The position numbers and the translations under genes were made by a program. Shown here piece by piece: positions 1 to 10,954 of a stretch of DNA of 64,000 bases. This stretch comes from Aquatica leii (taxonomy: Eukaryota > Arthropoda > Insecta > Coleoptera > Lampyridae): the NCBI GenBank assembly GCA_035610365.1, contig CM069432.1:242758104-242822103 (forward strand), in the 5' to 3' direction. Below the pieces are notes generated by a model. That model ran no database searches and had not been told where the DNA came from. It worked only from the letters and a program-made list of their open reading frames with translations. The first letter of the stretch is position 1. Each line of letters begins with the position of its first letter.

Positions 1-2
1 AA

Positions 3-203
3 GATGAAAAGATACTCTTATTCCTTTGCATGAAATTTTTCGTGGTCTCGAGAGAGATTGCTAGTCTAACGGGAAGTGAGAAGAATCTAATAAGTTTAGA
101 GGAAATTAAAAGAGCAGCGTGCTTTAGATTATATCAACAATTACTTCAAGAAAAAAACATCAACAAACTTTACATATACATGCAACATAAAGCTCGATAT
201 TAA
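3..203 (+). CDS. Partial C-terminal coding end of an unrecognised protein, cut by the left edge
   Basis: An open frame enters the window at base 3 and runs 67 codons to a TAA at 201-203. The peptide is charged and helix-like near its end (SLEEIKRAACFRLYQQLLQE, then a Lys/Arg-rich tail ending KARY). Candidate AATAAA polyadenylation signals follow at 386-391 and 435-440. No transposon family I know matches it, so it may be the last exon of a host gene. I do not recognise the protein. The frame is short enough that chance cannot be excluded, but its composition looks coding compared with the AT-rich DNA after it. Confidence 0.4.
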   Translation, partial: DEKILLFLCMKFFVVSREIASLTGSEKNLISLEEIKRAACFRLYQQLLQEKNINKLYIYMQHKARY

Positions 204-1070
204 TTTACTTTATATTGAACTTTAATATGTTAAGTAAATACTATAATTAAGAAAGATTTAATATAAAAAAGTATTTAATAATTTAATAACGTTTTGAAAA
301 CCAATTACAACGCACAGTAAAATTAAAGTTGTGGCGAATTACGTTGAAATGTAGATTTCAATGTTTTAATAGATTTTATAACCGCAATAAATTATGCATA
401 TAAAACCTTATAAATTAAAACTTTATTAAGGATTAATAAATGTTTATAGTACTTTGTATCAATTAAAAAACTTTAAAAGTTTAATTTTTAAAGTGCTTGA
501 ACTGTACTTGTAACATCATACGCTCATTTTATTTAAACAATTTATCACGTTTTGTAAAAACGGATTATTCGGATTTGACTGTGACAATTTTCAAACCTAA
601 ATTAAACATTTATTTGTTTTAACTTCTAATAAAATAATGACATTCATTAATTTAAAAGAAAATACTTACAATTGTTTGTTTCGTTTAATAAACTAACGCC
701 ATTTATTTAGATATGTTATAATAATAACTGAAATTGAATGAGTTTAATTAAAATAATTATTTGAGGGTTTTAATATCTTCTAGATGCTGTATTAAAAAAT
801 CTATTTTTGTTTGACTAATGAACGTAAAATTTAGTAAACTGTTTGAGAATTGATAACAATCTAAAAATGTTCTAGAGGGTTCGACGCGATACAAAAAGAG
901 TCGGAATTTTTTAAGCGACGATTAGATATACAGAGTTATTCAGGCTATACGGCTCGGAATATTGTGGCCAAAATACGTGACTTTCACTTTTGATATATAT
1001 ATGGTTATTTTTAAAAATTATTTTCATATTATACAGGGTGTCGTAAAAGTATCAAAGTTGTGTTTTTTTA
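204..1070. other. AT-rich stretch without a recognisable gene
   Basis: No convincing coding frame is visible. It holds possible polyadenylation signals for the edge gene (386-391, 435-440). Near 1034-1046 there is a TACAGGGTGTC-type motif that commonly sits at the edges of dispersed repeats in insect genomes, just upstream of the LINE remnant. Confidence 0.4.
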
Positions 1071-3040
1071 ATGAAACCCTCTGTATATTATTGCATTTTT
1101 GCAAATAATAGAACATACTCCCAAACAGTACAAGCTAGACGAGAAACCTATATAAATGAGCTGCCACCTTCTAGGCGTTGTACACTCAAACCCAATACCA
1201 ATTTGTCCAATGACCAGCAAGCATCAACTCTACACTCATCCAAAAAAATTCTAGAGTTCTTAATACCACGCTTAGACAAATTATTGCCACTTATAACAAC
1301 ACTACTCCCAACACTATTAACAAATAGAGCCCAATAGTACCCCACTAATTAATAATTTAACATTGACAAATTGGAATGCCAATGGTTTCAAATCACAACG
1401 CACACTTTTTATCATATCGAATTGATAAGGCACAACGTTGATATCGCGTGCATTACCGAGACACACTTCGTTACCACAAAAAGGATTAGGATTCCTGGAT
1501 ACCATGTATACTGGAAATCTATTCCTCGAGGACCTAAATGCAACAAACACTACATGCGGATGCCGTGCTAACAACCTGAATGGAATCAAATTATATAGCA
1601 TAATTGCCGACCATGGTATTAATATATCTGCCCAAGATGATTATACTTATTAGCTGTATTGACCGGATCATCAACAAACAGTACATTCGGAATTCAATTC
1701 TGATCATCTTCCAGTCGTCGTTAACTTCCACTGTACACCACAAAACACACCTCCTCAGCCTAGGTTAGCTTGTGGTAAAACAGACTGGGACACATACACG
1801 ACATTTAATCAAAAACTGTAACCAATGGGGCCACTAAGTACAATCTCGGAAATATACGACGCTGTACTAAAATACACAACGACCTTAGAAGAAAGTATAC
1901 GAGAATCAACAACATCATGGAAAGGGAATGGCAGAGAACTAGGTTACCATACCTCACAGCTCTGTTTACGAACTTGACAGACTCAGAATCCAGAGATACA
2001 ATTTCTAGTTTGAAGAAATACAACCGTGGGATCCTTCCAAGTGGCTCGCCACCAAAATGATCTTAAGCCAACCTAACATAATGTATTCAATGGTATCAAA
2101 CAACAGCAGATACTCCTCTGAAGATAAAAAAGTATCCACACCAAATACTGAGGCACATGATGAACTCCTTGAAGCTTAATTAAAACTATAAATGATGAAA
2201 TAATCCCAGTATCCGATGAAGAAATTAAATCCCTCATTAAACTACTGCCGAAGCGCAAGGCTCCGGGTCTCGACCTCATTACCAATGACATGCTAAAGCA
2301 CCTCACCAAAATCACACTGGCATGCTTAACCTCAATCTATGATGCCTGTCTCAGACTCGCAAACTCCACGATTTCTTGGAAAATTTTGGCCAAACAAACA
2401 AAAGTTATACTTACTCGGTTGCACGACGACCGCCAGCAAAAAGAAATTGCCCTCCCCCCTCATCAATTCAACTGTTTAGAATTGTTGAAACGATTGAATG
2501 AGGATTTGAGAATAAAGAATTTAATGTTGCCGTTTTCATTGATCTGGAGAGATATTTCGATAAAGTCTGGGATGATGGACTCCTTTACAAACTGACTGTT
2601 ATAAACACACCGCTCTACATAATTAAAACCATTCAATCTTTCTTTAACAACAAATCATTCAAAGTCAGAGTTTCCTCAACATTATCTATTTTAAAATCTA
2701 TAAAGGCGGGAGTCTAGCAGGGCAGCAGCTTGGGTTCTACGCTATTTAATCTGTACGTTTCTGACATTTTAACATTAACTCCTTCCACACTAGCCATGTT
2801 CACTGACGATACGGCTATAATAGTCCAAAATCTCTGTGCCGAAATTGCAATTGAACTCACTCAAAACTCCACAACTATAATATCTAAATGGTTCGCAAAA
2901 TGAAAAATTAACATTAATCCTGATAAATGCCAAACTACAATGTTTACCCTCAAACGATATAATCATCTCCCAAAAAATTAAAATAAATAATAATGAAATC
3001 GACTGGAAACCAAAAGATACAGCAGTAAAATATTTAGGAG
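1071..3040 (+). pseudogene. Jockey-like non-LTR retrotransposon, left part (ORF1 end, EN, RT)
   Basis: Several frames read as one decayed LINE. 1071-1337 resembles the C-terminal end of a Jockey-type ORF1. From about 1360 the endonuclease opens (NWNANG, then ITETH), and SDHLPV appears near 1700. Reverse transcriptase follows: KAPGLDLITND near 2255-2290, a FIDLERYFDKVWDDG block near 2536-2580, a QGSSLGSTLFNLYVSDI block near 2719-2770, and FTDD in place of the catalytic FADD box near 2800. Frameshifts, stops (GVxQGS) and an internal deletion make it non-functional. Reading stops at KYLGA (3040), exactly where the hAT terminus CAGTGCCGGCCC begins. The rest of the RT resumes at 12779. Confidence 0.85.
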
Positions 3041-3085
3041 CAGTGCCGGCCCGAAGTTATATTTCCGCTCCCTCAAGCTACCGTG

Positions 3086-4421
3086 TTAGCGGTTCTTAAG
3101 TTGATCGAATCTCTCAGAATGAGAACATATGCATTGATCAAGAATTAAACAAAAAAAGTTAGTTCTTAATTTGCTTCTTTGGTCTAAAACTGGCTGATCT
3201 ACTAATTCATAGTCAAACTGTTTTTCTTTTCTTGGGCGCAGTTCATTTTCTAGTGAAAATGATGGATCAATATTAAGAGATTTGGACACTTTCCTTTACC
3301 TCATCAAATCCATCAATTGTTCGAATTTCTTTAAAGAAAGTTTTTGTGCTGGCAATCAAGTTTAAAGCTTCTGTCATATCAATTCCTTCTTGAATCTTGA
3401 AGTTTTTTACTTATTAGGTTGATTCTAAATAATATCAAATGTCATATGATTAGGCAGCAGACAAACGTGTAACTTTTTGGTTCATTTGCCTAACTTGCTG
3501 CGGAATTTCTAGCGTATGCATCAAGTCTTTAATCTTTACTAGATCTCCGCTAACTGATATCTGAAGGGTATTATGGCATTAATGCGACTTTCTTACCTTG
3601 TTTGGCTCAGTAGCTTCACAGTTAGGTTTTTTATGTGTTTTTTCAAAGTTTCGTATCGGTGAGGGAAAACAGAGAAGAAACTGTATACTTCTTAGAAAAT
3701 TCCAAAAAATACTGCTTTATCGCTACATAAAGCAGCATCATTTACCACAAGATTAAACAAATGAGCTGCACAAGGCATTAAAATAGCACGACGATTTAGA
3801 TCCAGCATTATTTTCTGTACTCCTACGTGTTTTCCCTTCATGTTCGCTCCGTTGTCATAACCTTGACCCCCAAGGTGATTAAGTGGTATGTATAAGTCTT
3901 CAAGTTGTTTTAAAATAGTATTAGTTAAAGTTTCTCCACTTGTTTCATTAACGCAAATGAAACCTATAAAATGTTATTTCATTTCTACCTTCTCTCCAGG
4001 GCGACATTTTACAAAATGAATTACAAGACTTATTTGCTCTATGTGATTTACGTCGGGTGTGCAGTTGACAACAATTGAATAATATATAGCTTCTGAAGGA
4101 TCAGTCAAAATTGAATTTCTAATTTTTGACGACAAAATATCAATTATCTCATATTGTATTCTTTTTCCTAAGTAGTGTACGTGTGTTTTATTATTTGTAA
4201 CTCTTCTAACATAGTTTGACATAACAAAATCAAATTTTCATACAAACTCAACAAGTTTTACGAAGTTCCCTTTTTTCCAAGAGTTTATCTCTTTGTCCTC
4301 TGAAGGCCAAGTTTTGTGACCCTAGAGAATCAATAATATAGATTAACCGCGTTATTACTTCTTTACAACGACAAGCCTCTGTCTGTATCATTCTTTGATT
4401 CTCTGAGTCGATGGTTTTTCC
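3086..4421 (-). pseudogene. hAT transposase, DUF4371-type catalytic part, decayed and C-terminally truncated
   Basis: Minus strand, continuing from 9899. IGKTIDSENQRMIQTE and LAFRGQRDKLLEK (about 4420-4265) lead into HYLGKRIQYEIIDILSSKIR and a YYSIVVNCTPDVNHIEQISL block (4140-4010), the DUF4371 core with its first acidic site (here NCTPD where most have DCTPD or DSTPD). GGQGYDNGANMKGKHVGVQK (near 3880-3820) is the diagnostic hAT motif, followed by PCAAHLFNLVVND. The end reads FDYELVDQPV and SERFDQLKNR, then a stop at 3086, only about 45 bp from the terminus at 3041. The hAT dimerisation domain is missing, so this copy is a C-terminal deletion derivative as well as being frameshifted. Confidence 0.85.
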
Positions 4422-4423
4422 AA

Positions 4424-5564
4424 TACGTTGTTACAAGCTTCTAATAGTTTACGAACCTGCACGGCCAACTCGCTGTAGGATTGAAACAATACTTGTCATA
4501 GAAAGGGGCTAGATCTTCTTTTGCAGAAATAGCTCCTGCTAGATCAGCACAGGAGGCTCGAAGCTTGTACAAAATTTTTAAGGTTCGTAAAGCTGAAGGA
4601 AACGAAGAAAGAAATCAAATCGTTAACAACAATTGCACCTTAATTAATGTTCGTAGGATAACTTAGCTTAAAATTTGAGTCAACAATAATTAGAGGTAAT
4701 TTGATAGCATCACAGTAAATAAATTTAGTTCAAGTACAAATATAAGTAGGTACTAAAACATCAGAAGTATCAGCAACTTACACTACACTTAAAACAAAAG
4801 TGTAACAACCAGAACATACAAAAATCTTCGTGAGTAAATGACATTAACAATGACAATAATTAGCAGTTGACGTAATCAGCATGCGATAGTAACTTAACTT
4901 AAAACTAATTGAGTAATAGTAATAAGAAACACACCAATTCAAACGTTTCGACACGATTAGTAAATATGATTCATGAGTAGCAGCACCGTAGCGACAGCGA
5001 ATAATTAAAATCAAAAATTGACTTACCAAGATTCAGAAAACGTTTTGCTACTGGCTTCCTGCAATCAACTTCTTGAAAATAATTGTGTCTACCTAGTGAC
5101 TCATAAACTACAACAGGTACAAAGAAACATTTCAAAAGGTAAGAGAACCGAAACGTATCGTATGCTGTTACAGTATGTCTTTTTGTCTAAGATGGTATTA
5201 GGTATCAATTGCCTCCAAAGAGAAATTCAATTGTGTCTGGTACATATGCCCTTCCGTACAAGGTGGTATTATTTAAAGGCCAATTGTCTCCGTATAGAAA
5301 TTCTGCCCTTGTATCGCAGAGTTAATAGTCCTAAAGCTTTCTATTATAACTTTTCCCTCGTAGATTTTAAACTTGACTAGAAACAGGACAAGTACACCCA
5401 GATTTGGGAGGTAGCACATGGCGCTAATGAAAAGACATATAAATTACCTTTAATAAAAAAAAAAAAAAATAGAAATGGCTTACCCTGCGTGGAATAAATA
5501 AATTAATTATAGATATTTTCATTACACATCGTGTCACAACACGTGGATGTTTTAAGAAAACTGT
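4424..5564. repeat. Repeat unit A of a diverged tandem duplication
   Basis: Opens with TTGTTACAAGCTT and a TTTACGAACCTGCACGGCC block near 4451. The same block recurs at 5565-5600 as CTGTTACAAGCTTTAGG, then ACGAACCTTGCACGGCC. Later parts of the unit (GCATGCGATAG near 4880) also have counterparts in unit B near 5988. Around 4440-4590 the ACGAACCT and AGGTTCGTAA motifs face each other and form a short inverted pair. The frame at 5018-5380 is not supported as a gene. Confidence 0.55.
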
Positions 5565-6254
5565 TACAAGCTTTAGGTCTTACGAACCTTGCACGGCCAA
5601 CTCACACAGTCGGAGATAGGGGAGGTTCAAGTGAATAATAATTAGGGCGCCAGATCATTTATAATTAACACTTCTGCCTCGATCAAGACAGACGGTCCAA
5701 GCTTGTAACGAATTTTTAGGTTCGTAATCCTTGTTACTCTAATGTTTGGGTAACCACAATAAAAGAGAAAGGTATGTTACCATAAAAGAAAGATTAACAG
5801 GTATAAAAACTTTAATTTAGTAACGTAGAATATTAACAAGAGTATATCTAATTCTCAATCCATAAATGCCCGTAGTATCGGCAACACACAATACATAAGT
5901 TGAGTCGAAGTGAGTAACGAAGAAAATTATGATAGTAATTACGGAATTAACACTAAACTTTCGTAGTAAATATTGGTTGTACACGGCATGCGATACACAC
6001 AAAATGATTAATGAAATTACCTTAATGGTATTGCAACAATGATCGTAATTACGGAAATTAACATAAACAAAAGTTCCGTGAGTGACTTTTCTGACAGCGA
6101 CAAAATAATTAAATAAATTTACGCACAATCCAGTACCTACTTGTTCAAAGAAAACGTTTTTCTCGTTGAGTCAGCCTGAAATAAATTTGAATAGCAAATG
6201 GTGTCAACACAATGACTCACGAAAGTCGAAGTCTACAAAATTATTAATATATGA
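5565..6254. repeat. Repeat unit B of the diverged tandem duplication
   Basis: Begins with the same TGTTACAAGCTT / ACGAACC / GCACGGCCAACTC signature as unit A about 1.14 kb earlier. It again holds an AAGCTTGTAACGAATTTTTA...GGTTCGTAA segment and a GCATGCGATA motif. The unit is cut by the Penelope-like insertion, whose left target duplication starts at 6255. Confidence 0.5.
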
Positions 6255-6269
6255 AATTAAGTATAAGAA
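6255..6269. repeat. Left 15-bp target-site duplication of the first Penelope-like insertion
   Basis: AATTAAGTATAAGAA at 6255-6269 is repeated exactly at 9193-9207, bracketing the whole inverted pair. Confidence 0.8.
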
Positions 6270-6337
6270 GTAAGTGTAATAAATGTCTTCCAATAATCAA
6301 AAAATTTGTTCAAAATATTTAATTATTTAATGTTGTG

Positions 6338-6378
6338 ACATATGTTTCGGCTAATTTAAAACTTTTAGCCATCTTCGG
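6338..6378 (-). other. Conserved stem-loop near the end of Penelope-like element 1, minus arm
   Basis: Minus-strand reading CCGAAGATG, then the stem GGCTAA...TTAGCC, then CGAAACATATGT. Identical to 9044-9084 and structurally equivalent to the motif in the second Penelope-like element. Confidence 0.6.
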
Positions 6379-6614
6379 ACTACAATAAAGAAAGAAATAC
6401 TAACGCATAAGATGTAAGTACATCAATTAATTAAGAAAACTTACCACAAATTGGTCATAAAATAATATATAAAACAATTAACAATTAAATAAATAAATTA
6501 CAAACAATGTACATGTCGACAATTGTAACTATATAAAACTTGAAATCAACCGAAGGTCAAAAATCAAACAGAATGCGCAAGTATACAGAAGATATAAAGT
6601 GACGTAGTATGGCA

Positions 6615-7630
6615 TTAAAACTTAATAAATCTAAAATTAAAATTGAAATTTGTTTGATCGTTAAGTAAATCTTTTTGATTAGAATAAATATAAATGATTT
6701 CCAATATATCTAATAACTTGTCGGAATTATAGTTAGGATGGATAATATTAGCTGTGTCTAAATTATGTTTGTTGTTTAAGACGTGTTCCGCAAAGGTTGA
6801 CTTGATGGAGGTCGGATTTGTTAAATATCTAGATGGGTGGGATAAATATCTCAAATGTTCTTTTAGCCTAATTTCAAATGCTCTTTTAGTTTTACCAATA
6901 TATATTTTTCCACAAGAACATACTAATTTATAAATCCCACTAAGCTGTGACTTATTGACATTGTCTTTGAGTTTACAAAGTCTGTATGAGAGAGACTGGG
7001 CTTGTGAAACTAATGCAAAATTCGTGATCGCTGTTTTTGTTAAATCTATTTATTAGGTTCTCGTAATTTCGAATAAAAGGTATTGAAATATAGGTTTTAT
7101 TTGGTTTATTAATTTTAGATAAAGAAGTGACTAAACTAATGTTATATTTTAAGGACATCTTATTATATAAATTGTAAATTAGTCTCACCGGAAAATTATT
7201 TTTTAAAGCTATGAAGAAAACAGTATCTAATTCTTTATTGTAATTGTTCTGGTTAAAAGGGGTGGTGAATAGTCGGTTGAAAAAGAATCTGAACGCTGCC
7301 ATTTTATGTGACATAGGGTGATTCGAGTCAAATGGAATGACGTGGTCGGTGGTGGTAGGTTTCCTGTATATGTCATATGTAAACGAATTGTTATTAATTG
7401 AAATGTACAAATCTAAAAACGGTAACGTGTTGTTAACGGATTTTTCGAGAGTAAACTTGATGCGAGGATGTAGATTATTAAGAAACATAAGAAAATGTTC
7501 AATGTCTGCGTCAGATCCTGTAAACACACAAAGAATGTCGTCAACGTATCTATTCCAAAACATAATATGTTTTTTGAACAGAACATTAATACTGATTAAC
7601 TTGTTTTCTAAATTTGTGAGAAAAATTTCC
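6615..7630 (-). pseudogene. Penelope-like RT/GIY-YIG, minus arm of element 1 (5'-truncated)
   Basis: Starts inside the RT next to the junction. The catalytic box FWNRYVDDILCVF (7560-7520) is present, then the conserved PLE segments NTLPFLDLYIS, IYRKPTTTDHVIPFDSNH and KMAAFRFFFNRLF. After a frameshift near 6990, GIYKLVCSCGKIYIGKTKRA and RLKEHLRYL (about 6940-6850) supply a GIY-YIG endonuclease, followed by AEHVLNNKH. The final frame ends at 6615. This copy differs from the plus arm by only a few changes, for example one fewer Lys at LKNNF. It is truncated and frameshifted. Confidence 0.88.
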
Positions 7631-7641
7631 CTACCGGCGAA

Positions 7642-8810
7642 GTTATATCGTTAATTTCAGATTTACTACATCACACAGATTTTCCGAATATTGTAACCGA
7701 ACAAATTTTATCGTTAACAAAATTTTGCCTTAACAATATGGTTTTTCAGTTTAATAATCAATTATATTCTCAAACAGAAGGATTACCCATGGGTTCCCCT
7801 CTATCACCGGTTTTAGCTGAAATTTTTCTCACAAATTTAGAAAACAAGTTAATCAGTATTAATGTTCTGTTCAAAAAACATATTATGTTTTGGAATAGAT
7901 ACGTTGACGACATTCTTTGTGTGTTTACAGGATCTGACGCAGAAATTGAACATTTTCTTATGTTTCTTAATAATCTACATCCTCGCATAAAGTTTACTCT
8001 CGAAAAATCCGTTAACAACACGTTACCGTTTTTAGATTTGTACATTTCAATTAATAACAATTCGTTTACATATGACATATACAGGAAACCTACCACCACC
8101 GACCACGTCATTCCATTTGACTCGAATCACCCTATGTCACATAAAATGGCAGCGTTCAGATTCTTTTTCAACCGACTATTCACCACCCCTCTTAACCAGA
8201 ACAATTACAATAAAGAATTAGATACTGTTTTCTTCATAGCTTTAAAAAAAAATAATTTTCCGGTGAGACTAATTTACAATTTATATAATAAGATGTCCTT
8301 AAAATATAACATTAGTTTAGTCACTTCTTTATCTAAAATTAATAAACCAAATAAAACCTATATTTCAATACCTTTTATTCGAAATTACGAGAACCTAATA
8401 AATAGATTTAACAAAAACAGCGATCACGAATTTTGCATTAGTTTCACAAGCCCAGTCTCTCTCAAACATACTTTTTGTAAACTCAAAGACAATGTCAATA
8501 AGTCACAGCTTAGTGGGATTTATAAATTAGTATGTTCTTGTGGAAAAATATATATTGGTAAAACTAAAAGAGCATTTGAAATTAGGCTAAAAGAACATTT
8601 GAGATATTTATCCCACCCATCTAGATATTTAACAAATCCGACCTCCATCAAGTCAACCTTTGCGGAACACGTCTTAAACAACAAACATAATTTAGACACA
8701 GCTAATATTATCCATCCTAACTATAATTTCCGACAAGTTATTAGATGTATTGGAAATCATTTATATTTATTCTAATCAAAAAGATTTACTTAACGATCAA
8801 ACAAATTTCA
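7642..8810 (+). pseudogene. Penelope-like RT/GIY-YIG, plus arm of element 1
   Basis: The open frame can be followed from about 7642 (VISLISDLLHH), although the first Met is 7738. The RT carries GLPMGSPLSPVLAEIF (7780-7830) and FWNRYVDDILCVF (7890-7928), with the two Asp of the catalytic box intact. The GIY-YIG domain is GIYKLVCSCGKIYIGKTKRA at 8518-8577 and RLKEHLRYL after it. A frameshift near 8729 (after HPNYN) spoils the last 30 codons, and the frame stops at 8775; the minus arm keeps the normal ending. The 5' third of a usual PLE protein is missing, so the copy is dead despite a good catalytic core. Confidence 0.88.
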
Positions 8811-9043
8811 ATTTTATACTACGTCACTTTATATCTACTGTATACTTGCGCATTCTGTTTGATTTTTGACCTTCGGTTGATTTCAAGTTTTATATAGTTA
8901 CAATTGTCGACATGTACATTGTTTGTAATTTATTTATTTAATTGTTAATTGTTTTATATATTATTTTATGACCAATTTGTGGTAAGTTTTCTTAATTAAT
9001 TGATGTACATCTTATGCGTTAGTATTTCTTTCTTTATTGTAGT

Positions 9044-9084
9044 CCGAAGATGGCTAAAAGTTTTAAATTAGCCGAAACATATGT
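9044..9084 (+). other. Conserved stem-loop near the end of Penelope-like element 1, plus arm
   Basis: CCGAAGATG, stem GGCTAA / TTAGCC closing a short AT loop, then CGAAACATATGT. The flanks GAAGATG and GAAACATATGT recur at 41225-41264 around a different stem sequence, which suggests an RNA structure is being kept. Confidence 0.6.
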
Positions 9085-9192
9085 CACAACATTAAATAAT
9101 TAAATATTTTTGAACAAATTTTTTGATTATTGGAAGACATTTATTACACTTACTTAATATCATACCAATAATATAAATGGATCCATTTTACG

Positions 9193-9207
9193 AATTAAGT
9201 ATAAGAA
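9193..9207. repeat. Right 15-bp target-site duplication of the first Penelope-like insertion
   Basis: AATTAAGTATAAGAA, exact copy of 6255-6269. Confidence 0.8.
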
Positions 9208-9887
9208 CCCGATATATATCGAATGCTGTTTCTTCTAACTATTAAAAAGTGAGTATCGTAATCGACTGATGTCGAAGAAGTGTCATTTCTTTTTGGTGTG
9301 GATAATTAATAGGCCTTCAATTATTTATCGAAGTTCATTCCTCCTTGTACTTAATTAGTTAAATCGGAACATGTGGCCAAAACGTGGCGGAACGGCTATC
9401 AAATTAAGAAAGAAATTACAAAAGAATCCTAACAAACCGGATGCAAATATCTTACAATGTGCCAAATAAATTACGATAAATTTGTAATCAACTTATAATT
9501 TCCTGTCCATCACAGTGGATGTACTATTAAATCTTTGGATTAGGTCAATTCACGACACAGACCGTCTTAAGTAGTTGACAGCTTCAAAATGAATTCCGCA
9601 ACATGTCAGACCAGAAACATCGGCAGAGGGCGTCAAAACCGGAATCTAATTTTAATTCGAAATACAGGGTATTACGTTATGAAAATTTAGCACGTAACAA
9701 AGCGATTTTAATTCACGCAGACATAGGTTATGCCGTGAACGATGTTAAAGTAAAAATGACCGTCTGTTGCCTTCTCGATACGAAGGGACCAACGATGCCC
9801 GATAGATGGCGTTGAGAAATGGAAAAGTAATTTTAATTCAACCAATATACAGGGTAGTGCATTTTTAAATTTATGTACGTAACAACG
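9208..9887. other. Right arm of the TA-flanked element, non-coding
   Basis: No credible gene. Two internal segments resemble each other and 12633-12757: AATTTTAATTC, then ATACAGGGTA, then TACGTTATG/GCATTTT, then ATTTAGCACGTAAC. They occur at about 9650-9700 and 9832-9882. The frame at 9603-9815 is carried by these repeats. Confidence 0.45.
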
Positions 9888-9898
9888 TAACCTGTTTC

Positions 9899-10954
9899 AA
9901 AGTTCCATCCATAACTGATAAGCTTTCATATGGGTTGGTGACTTTTCATCTTTGGAAAATTGTTGAGATAAATGTATCCAATAAAAAAACCCTGACATAG
10001 AAGCCGCTGACATTTGAACTGTACTGAATAAACGGCAGCAAAAACAAAAATTTAATCTAAAAAAATGGAGAACATTAACCAGTTCCTTGGCACAATTTCA
10101 CCATTGCTTAGTTTTCTGTGGTAATTACCTGCTGTAAACCGCCGTCTATTACGGTTTACGAGAAAATCACGACTCTTGATCTAAATTGGACCACGAGAAA
10201 CAATAATCTGACGGATGTTGTCAAAAATATGTTTTGGCCACTGTCCTGGCTCCTCAAATAAACATTCCGTTACTACGTCTTCTCCAGTATTTTCTTCCTG
10301 AAAAAAAAACATAGCATAAACTATATATGTACATTGTATGTGTTACATTAAAATAAAGTGTAAAGAGTGAACAATTGGTAAGTCTAGATAAGAAATACAA
10401 TAATAAGAAATCTAAAATATCTTAAAATAATTAAAATTCAGTCTTAATGCTTAAAATTGGATTTATCTCTACATTTGGTTTTTATTAAATCTCAAAAAGA
10501 TCATTTTTTTATTTTTATGAAATTATACGATTTTGTGAGTCTGGCTCATAATAGTTCGATCATGTTTAAAATAAAAAAAATTTTGTTCGACATGTTTTGT
10601 CTTTTATTTAAAATTTTTCCTAGAACTGACCGTCTAATTCGGAATCTTTGTTTAAGTCGTTACTTCTTTCTACTTTTGCATCAGCAATTATCGTAGTATT
10701 TAGACTGTTGTCATCTTATATGTATTCATTGTGGTTTTCTTCCTGAAAGAAAGTTTGCATTAGAAAAGTAAAACTTTTGGACACATTTTACTAGACATTT
10801 CATAATTTTATTAAAGCTGTTAAACTTACCTCTGCTCCTGTTTCAATTGCAGCATCTGCAAAAGTTTCGGTGCTTTGGTTTTTTGTTTTGCACAGCTTTT
10901 CTTTTTTTTATAGAAAAATCCAGATGTTTTTTTCTCGTCTGACATAGTAAACAT
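9899..10954 (-). pseudogene. hAT transposase N-terminal part with TTF-type zinc finger, decayed, intron-like junctions
   Basis: Read on the minus strand. A start (MFTMSDEKKTSG) lies at 10954, followed by a Lys-rich leader. This ends at a good splice donor (CAGAG|GTAAGT, exon end 10830). An acidic candidate exon begins at 10742 after TTTCTTTCAG. A third starts near 10301 after TTTTTTTTCAG and carries the TTF module: EEPGQWPKHIFDNIRQIIV, then GNYHRKLSNGEIV, NWLMFS, FCFCCRLFS, and HLSQQFSKDEKSPTHM down to about 9899. That order (tryptophan/proline helix, RKLSNGE, Cys-rich FCFCC, His) is typical of the TTF zinc finger that precedes the hAT catalytic core. Stops and frameshifts are present. The reading continues at 4421 once the inserted DNA is removed. 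Confidence 0.75.

Larger units (their letters stand above)
6270..9192. mobile_element. Penelope-like element 1: head-to-head inverted pair with target duplication
   Basis: Two near-identical copies of one Penelope-like element lie 5'-to-5'. The minus arm is about 6270-7630 and the plus arm about 7640-9155. The outer arms match base for base over long stretches (for example AATAAATGTCTTCCAATAAT at 6278 and its complement near 9145). The junction near 7630-7642 joins the two truncated RT regions. The plus-strand end runs 36-37 bp beyond the inverted homology before the duplication at 9193. One 15-bp duplication flanks the whole pair, so it integrated as a unit. Confidence 0.85.
4424..9887. mobile_element. 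TA-flanked insertion splitting the hAT transposase gene
   Basis: Left edge TA|CGTTGTTAC (TA at 4422-4423) and right edge GTAACAACG|TA (TA at 9888-9889) give 9-bp inverted termini (11 bp counting TA) and a TA target duplication. Removing the segment and one TA brings the hAT reading from ...LKQV at the 9.9-kb side into IGKTIDSENQ at the 4.4-kb side, needing only one nearby 1-nt correction. No transposase of its own is visible. Its content is a diverged tandem duplication (4424-5564 / 5565-6254), the Penelope-like insertion 6270-9192, and a right arm (9208-9887) related to 12630-12757. TA duplication fits Tc1/mariner-type non-autonomous elements, but the class is inferred from the edges only. 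Confidence 0.55.

Noticed and set aside
1148-1601. Minus-strand frames opposite the Jockey-like LINE
   Set aside because: Shadows of the plus-strand ORF1/endonuclease reading; no domain of their own.
5817-6128. 103-codon minus frame in the TA-flanked element
   Set aside because: Lies in repeat unit B, AT-rich composition, no matching conserved frame in unit A.
7337-8111. 105- and 113-codon frames antisense to the Penelope-like arms
   Set aside because: Antisense of the RT region of the opposite arm; present in both arms only because the arms are copies.
9044-9084. Calling the Penelope-like end motif a hammerhead ribozyme outright
   Set aside because: GAAAC and a stem fit, but CTGAAGATG/CCGAAGATG is not the canonical CTGATGA core; kept only as a structured motif.
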